A stretch of 64,000 nucleotides of DNA. Origin: Thermoactinomyces sp. DSM 45891. Lineage in GTDB: Bacteria > Bacillota > Bacilli > Thermoactinomycetales > Thermoactinomycetaceae. Where the stretch lies: contig NZ_FPJZ01000012.1 of NCBI RefSeq assembly GCF_900119485.1, positions 17,962 to 81,961 of the forward strand, read 5' to 3'. The notes below the pieces were generated by a model. The model was not told the DNA's origin. It searched no databases and worked only from the letters and a program-made list of their open reading frames with translations. The position numbers and the translations under genes are program-made. Shown piece by piece: positions 61,794 through 64,000 of this stretch (position 1 is the first letter of the stretch; each line of letters opens with the position of its first letter).

Positions 61794-62606
61794 ATGAGCG
61801 ATACGACGATGATTCAATTCTTTGTAACAGACCTAGACAATACCTTACTAAATGACCAAAAAGAAATAAACCCAGAAGATCAATTAGCACTCGAAAAGCT
61901 AATGGTAGCAGGTGTGAAGATCTGTTTAGCATCTGGACGGAGCGATCACGAGCTAATCAAAGTAATGAATAACCTAGAAGCAAAATACCATCGCATTAGC
62001 CAAAATGGTGCTTATGTGCGTACTCCAGACGGTGTACATCTTCGTTCGACTGTCTTTGAAGGCGATTTAGCCAAGCGAATTTATGAGTCTGCTGAGGAAA
62101 AAAATCTATTTGGATTTATTGCAACCGAAGACCGCATCCTCATACCCAACCGGAATCATCCCAGCATCCCACAAATTGAAGAAGGATTAAAAATCAAGTT
62201 TGAAGAACATCCTGATGCACTTATTGAGATTGGTCAACAACTTCAACCAAGCAAATTATGCTACTTTGGCACAGAAGACCAATTACACGACCTTCAAAGC
62301 CATATCCAGTATCATTTTCCAGATGAGGTAGACAGCTATATTTCGGATGTCCATTGTGTAGACTTTATGCCAAAACATGTATCCAAAGGGACCGCCTTAG
62401 CATATTTATTGGACTATCTTCAAATCCAGCCAGACTCCGTAGCTTGTGCAGGCGACTCCTATAATGATATATCCATGTTCGAACTCATTCCGTATAGCTT
62501 CGTCATGAAACATGCCAATCCGGAGGTAAAGGCTTACGCCAATCACGAAATTCAATCTGTTTCGGAAGCAGTAGAATGGATACTTCAACATAACAAAAAC
62601 GTGTAA
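61794..62606 (+). CDS. Cof-type HAD-IIB phosphatase
   Basis: 270 residues, or 265 if it starts at the second ATG (61809). Motif I is FFVTDLDNTLLNDQ, motif II CLASGRSDHE, and motif IV AGDSYNDISMFELI (~222), typical of Cof/YkrA sugar-phosphate or FMN phosphatases of the HAD superfamily. The substrate is probably a small phosphate ester. It is followed 27 bases later by rnz in the same direction. Confidence 0.9.
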   Translation: MSDTTMIQFFVTDLDNTLLNDQKEINPEDQLALEKLMVAGVKICLASGRSDHELIKVMNNLEAKYHRISQNGAYVRTPDGVHLRSTVFEGDLAKRIYESAEEKNLFGFIATEDRILIPNRNHPSIPQIEEGLKIKFEEHPDALIEIGQQLQPSKLCYFGTEDQLHDLQSHIQYHFPDEVDSYISDVHCVDFMPKHVSKGTALAYLLDYLQIQPDSVACAGDSYNDISMFELIPYSFVMKHANPEVKAYANHEIQSVSEAVEWILQHNKNV

Positions 62607-62632
62607 AATATAGAGAACAGGGAGGGAAAAAA

Positions 62633-63568
62633 ATGCGGGTTCAATTTTTAGGCACGGGGGCAGGAATCCCTTCCAAGCAACGAAATGTGTCATCATTAGC
62701 GATTCAGTGGTATCAACACGGCGGACAGACGTGGTTGATCGATTGCGGGGAAGCAACACAACACCAAATCCTTCAACATCCAGTCAAGTTAAATAAAATT
62801 AATCAAATCTTCATTACCCACCTTCATGGCGATCATATCTACGGATTACCTGGGCTACTCGGTAGCCGCTCCTTTCAAGGCGGAAAATCACCCCTACGTA
62901 TCTATGCGCCAAAGGGATTACAAGAATGGATAAATGTTTCACTACAGATTAGCGAAACTCACCTTCATTACCCTCTGGAGATCATCGAGATTTATGAAGG
63001 TATGACTTGGTCCGATGACTCCTTCCACTATGTCGTAAGGCAATTAGAACACGGCGTTCCTTCTTTCGGATTCCGATTCGAAGAAAAGAGTCAATCAGGA
63101 GCCTTACAAGTACATAAACTACAGCAGATAGGAATTCAGCCAGGTCCCCTTTATCAACAATTGAAGAAAGGGAAGAGAATTCAATTAGAAGATGGGACAT
63201 GGCTAAACGGTGCAGATTACTTATCCGATCCAGTACAAGGTCTTCATATGGCGGTAATCGGTGATACCCGATTCACCTCAGCCATTCATGAATTGGCAGA
63301 TGGTGTAGACCTCCTCATCCATGAAGCTACATTTCGTGCAGAACAAGAAGAGCTTGCCCAGAACTTCTTCCACTCCACCAGTACACAGGCTGCCGCAATC
63401 GCCAAGCTGGCAAACGTGAAGCAGTTAATTCTAAACCACATCAGTTCTCGTTATCAGCCTGACGAGATTGAACAACTACTCGCCGAAGCGCAGGCCGTCT
63501 TTCCTCAGACCCTCATTGCCCATGATGGATTTGCCTTTGAGTGGGATCAGAAACGTATACAAAAATAA
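62633..63568 (+). CDS. rnz: ribonuclease Z
   Basis: 311 residues, the family's normal length. The start is VQFLGTGAGIPSKQRNVSSL. Metal-binding motif is FITHLHGDHIYGLPGLL (~62), with VIGDTRFT, LIHEATF and the HSTSTQAA exosite-end motif, then LNHISSRY. It processes the 3' end of CCA-less tRNA precursors. AGGGAGG precedes the ATG. Confidence 0.95.
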   Translation: MRVQFLGTGAGIPSKQRNVSSLAIQWYQHGGQTWLIDCGEATQHQILQHPVKLNKINQIFITHLHGDHIYGLPGLLGSRSFQGGKSPLRIYAPKGLQEWINVSLQISETHLHYPLEIIEIYEGMTWSDDSFHYVVRQLEHGVPSFGFRFEEKSQSGALQVHKLQQIGIQPGPLYQQLKKGKRIQLEDGTWLNGADYLSDPVQGLHMAVIGDTRFTSAIHELADGVDLLIHEATFRAEQEELAQNFFHSTSTQAAAIAKLANVKQLILNHISSRYQPDEIEQLLAEAQAVFPQTLIAHDGFAFEWDQKRIQK

Positions 63569-63583
63569 GAGCCTGTCTCCATT

Positions 63584-64000
63584 TGAACTGCACCCCAATT
63601 GTTGGACATGAAATTAAAATCCAATAGTTGGAGGTGTTTTTTCTATGGCTAAATATTCATTAGAAACAAAATTGAAAGCTGTACAAGCCTATCTCGACGG
63701 CGTCGAGTCGTACAAAACCATTGCTCAACGGTATCAAGTAGGAGAAATGGATGTAGTGAAATGGGTGTCTCTATATCAAGAACATGGTTACCAAGCTTTA
63801 CAGAAAAGATATACAAATCACTCTGTCGAGTTTAAAATGGACGTACTTAATTTTATAAACGAAACAGGAGCGTCCATTAGAAGAGCAGCCGCTGTTTTCA
63901 ACATACCTTCTCCTCAAACCGTACGGACTTGGCAGCATTTGTACGAAACACAAGGGATTGACGCTCTTAAACCAAAGAAAAAGGGGCGTCCATCCTTGAA
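63584..64000 (+). mobile_element. IS3-family (IS150-group) insertion sequence, left part
   Basis: A terminal repeat-like sequence TGAACTGCACCCCAATTGTT begins at 63584, followed by the transposase gene. TG...GCACCCCAAT is the form I associate with ends of IS3/IS150-group elements. The right end lies beyond the window. The element landed about 15 bases after the rnz stop. Confidence 0.75.
63645..64000 (+). CDS. IS3-family transposase OrfA, partial
   Basis: ATG at 63645 with GGAGG upstream. At least 118 residues before the window ends, starting MAKYSLETKLKAVQAYLDG, with two helix-turn-helix units (KTIAQRYQVGEMDVVKWVSL and SIRRAAAVFNIPSPQTVRTW) and a basic segment KPKKKGRPS. This two-HTH layout is that of the OrfA DNA-binding half of IS150-type transposases. 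Confidence 0.85.
   Translation, partial: MAKYSLETKLKAVQAYLDGVESYKTIAQRYQVGEMDVVKWVSLYQEHGYQALQKRYTNHSVEFKMDVLNFINETGASIRRAAAVFNIPSPQTVRTWQHLYETQGIDALKPKKKGRPSL

Noticed and set aside
1..64000. CRISPR array, rRNA genes or prophage
   Set aside because: No regularly spaced direct repeats with unique spacers, no rRNA sequence and no phage structural genes were seen; the only regular repeat is the coding PEPK tract.

Overview
The window comes from a low-GC, endospore-forming Gram-positive bacterium (Bacillota, order Bacillales). The evidence is strong AGGAGG-type ribosome binding sites, frequent GTG and TTG starts, the sporulation pair PrkA/YhbH, a putative spore-surface protein, a CcpA-type cre box and an IS3-family element. 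The mix of a phenylacetate operon, CarD and peptide biosynthesis genes would fit Thermoactinomycetaceae or a related family, but that placement is inference. Both edges cut genes: a DMT transporter on the left and a transposase on the right.

Region 1 (about 0.8-15.5 kb, all minus strand) is a ten-gene unit that looks like a biosynthetic operon. In transcription order it encodes a carrier-protein/citrate-synthase fusion, a stand-alone adenylation enzyme, a full-length aconitase, an unrecognised 482-residue protein, a D-2-hydroxyacid dehydrogenase, an ATP-grasp ligase, an MFS exporter, a luciferase-like flavin monooxygenase, an enolase-superfamily epimerase and a second ATP-grasp ligase. The first half resembles the opening of the TCA cycle, possibly run on a carrier protein. 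The second half suits ligation, oxidation, epimerisation and export of a small peptide-like product.

Region 2 (15.6-23.3 kb) is a housekeeping island: yhbH, prkA, trmL, a secreted-amidase-like domain protein, ogt, queG, rnhA, a family-4 uracil-DNA glycosylase and tRNA-Pro(UGG).

Region 3 (23.4-35.5 kb, minus strand) is a second biosynthetic operon: a cysteine-synthase-like PLP enzyme, an ATP-grasp/argininosuccinate-lyase fusion, a GHMP kinase of PduX type and a two-module NRPS. Kinase, PLP enzyme and lyase match the logic of the DabC/DabA/DabB route to 2,3-diaminobutyrate. The NRPS second adenylation domain carries a GNAT-like insertion, and there is no thioesterase.

Region 4 (35.8-45.8 kb) holds a small protein resembling the YheC/YheD N-terminal domain, an ABC-F ATPase, and a phenylacetate-degradation operon. 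That operon has paaABCD, an EthD-like gene, two 3-hydroxyacyl-CoA dehydrogenase genes, a thiolase, an aldehyde dehydrogenase and a hotdog thioesterase.

Region 5 (45.9-52.6 kb) is accessory DNA: a truncated ConE/VirB4-like protein, a TcpC-like conjugation protein, a PEPK-repeat LysM protein, a GNAT gene remnant, a CarD-family regulator, and a frameshifted toxin-like membrane protein with two small downstream genes.

Region 6 (52.8-64 kb) has recQ, a cre-controlled beta-glucoside PTS operon, a Nudix hydrolase, an MBL-fold hydrolase, a small putative spore protein, a small secreted protein, a Cof-type HAD phosphatase, rnz and the start of an IS3-family element.
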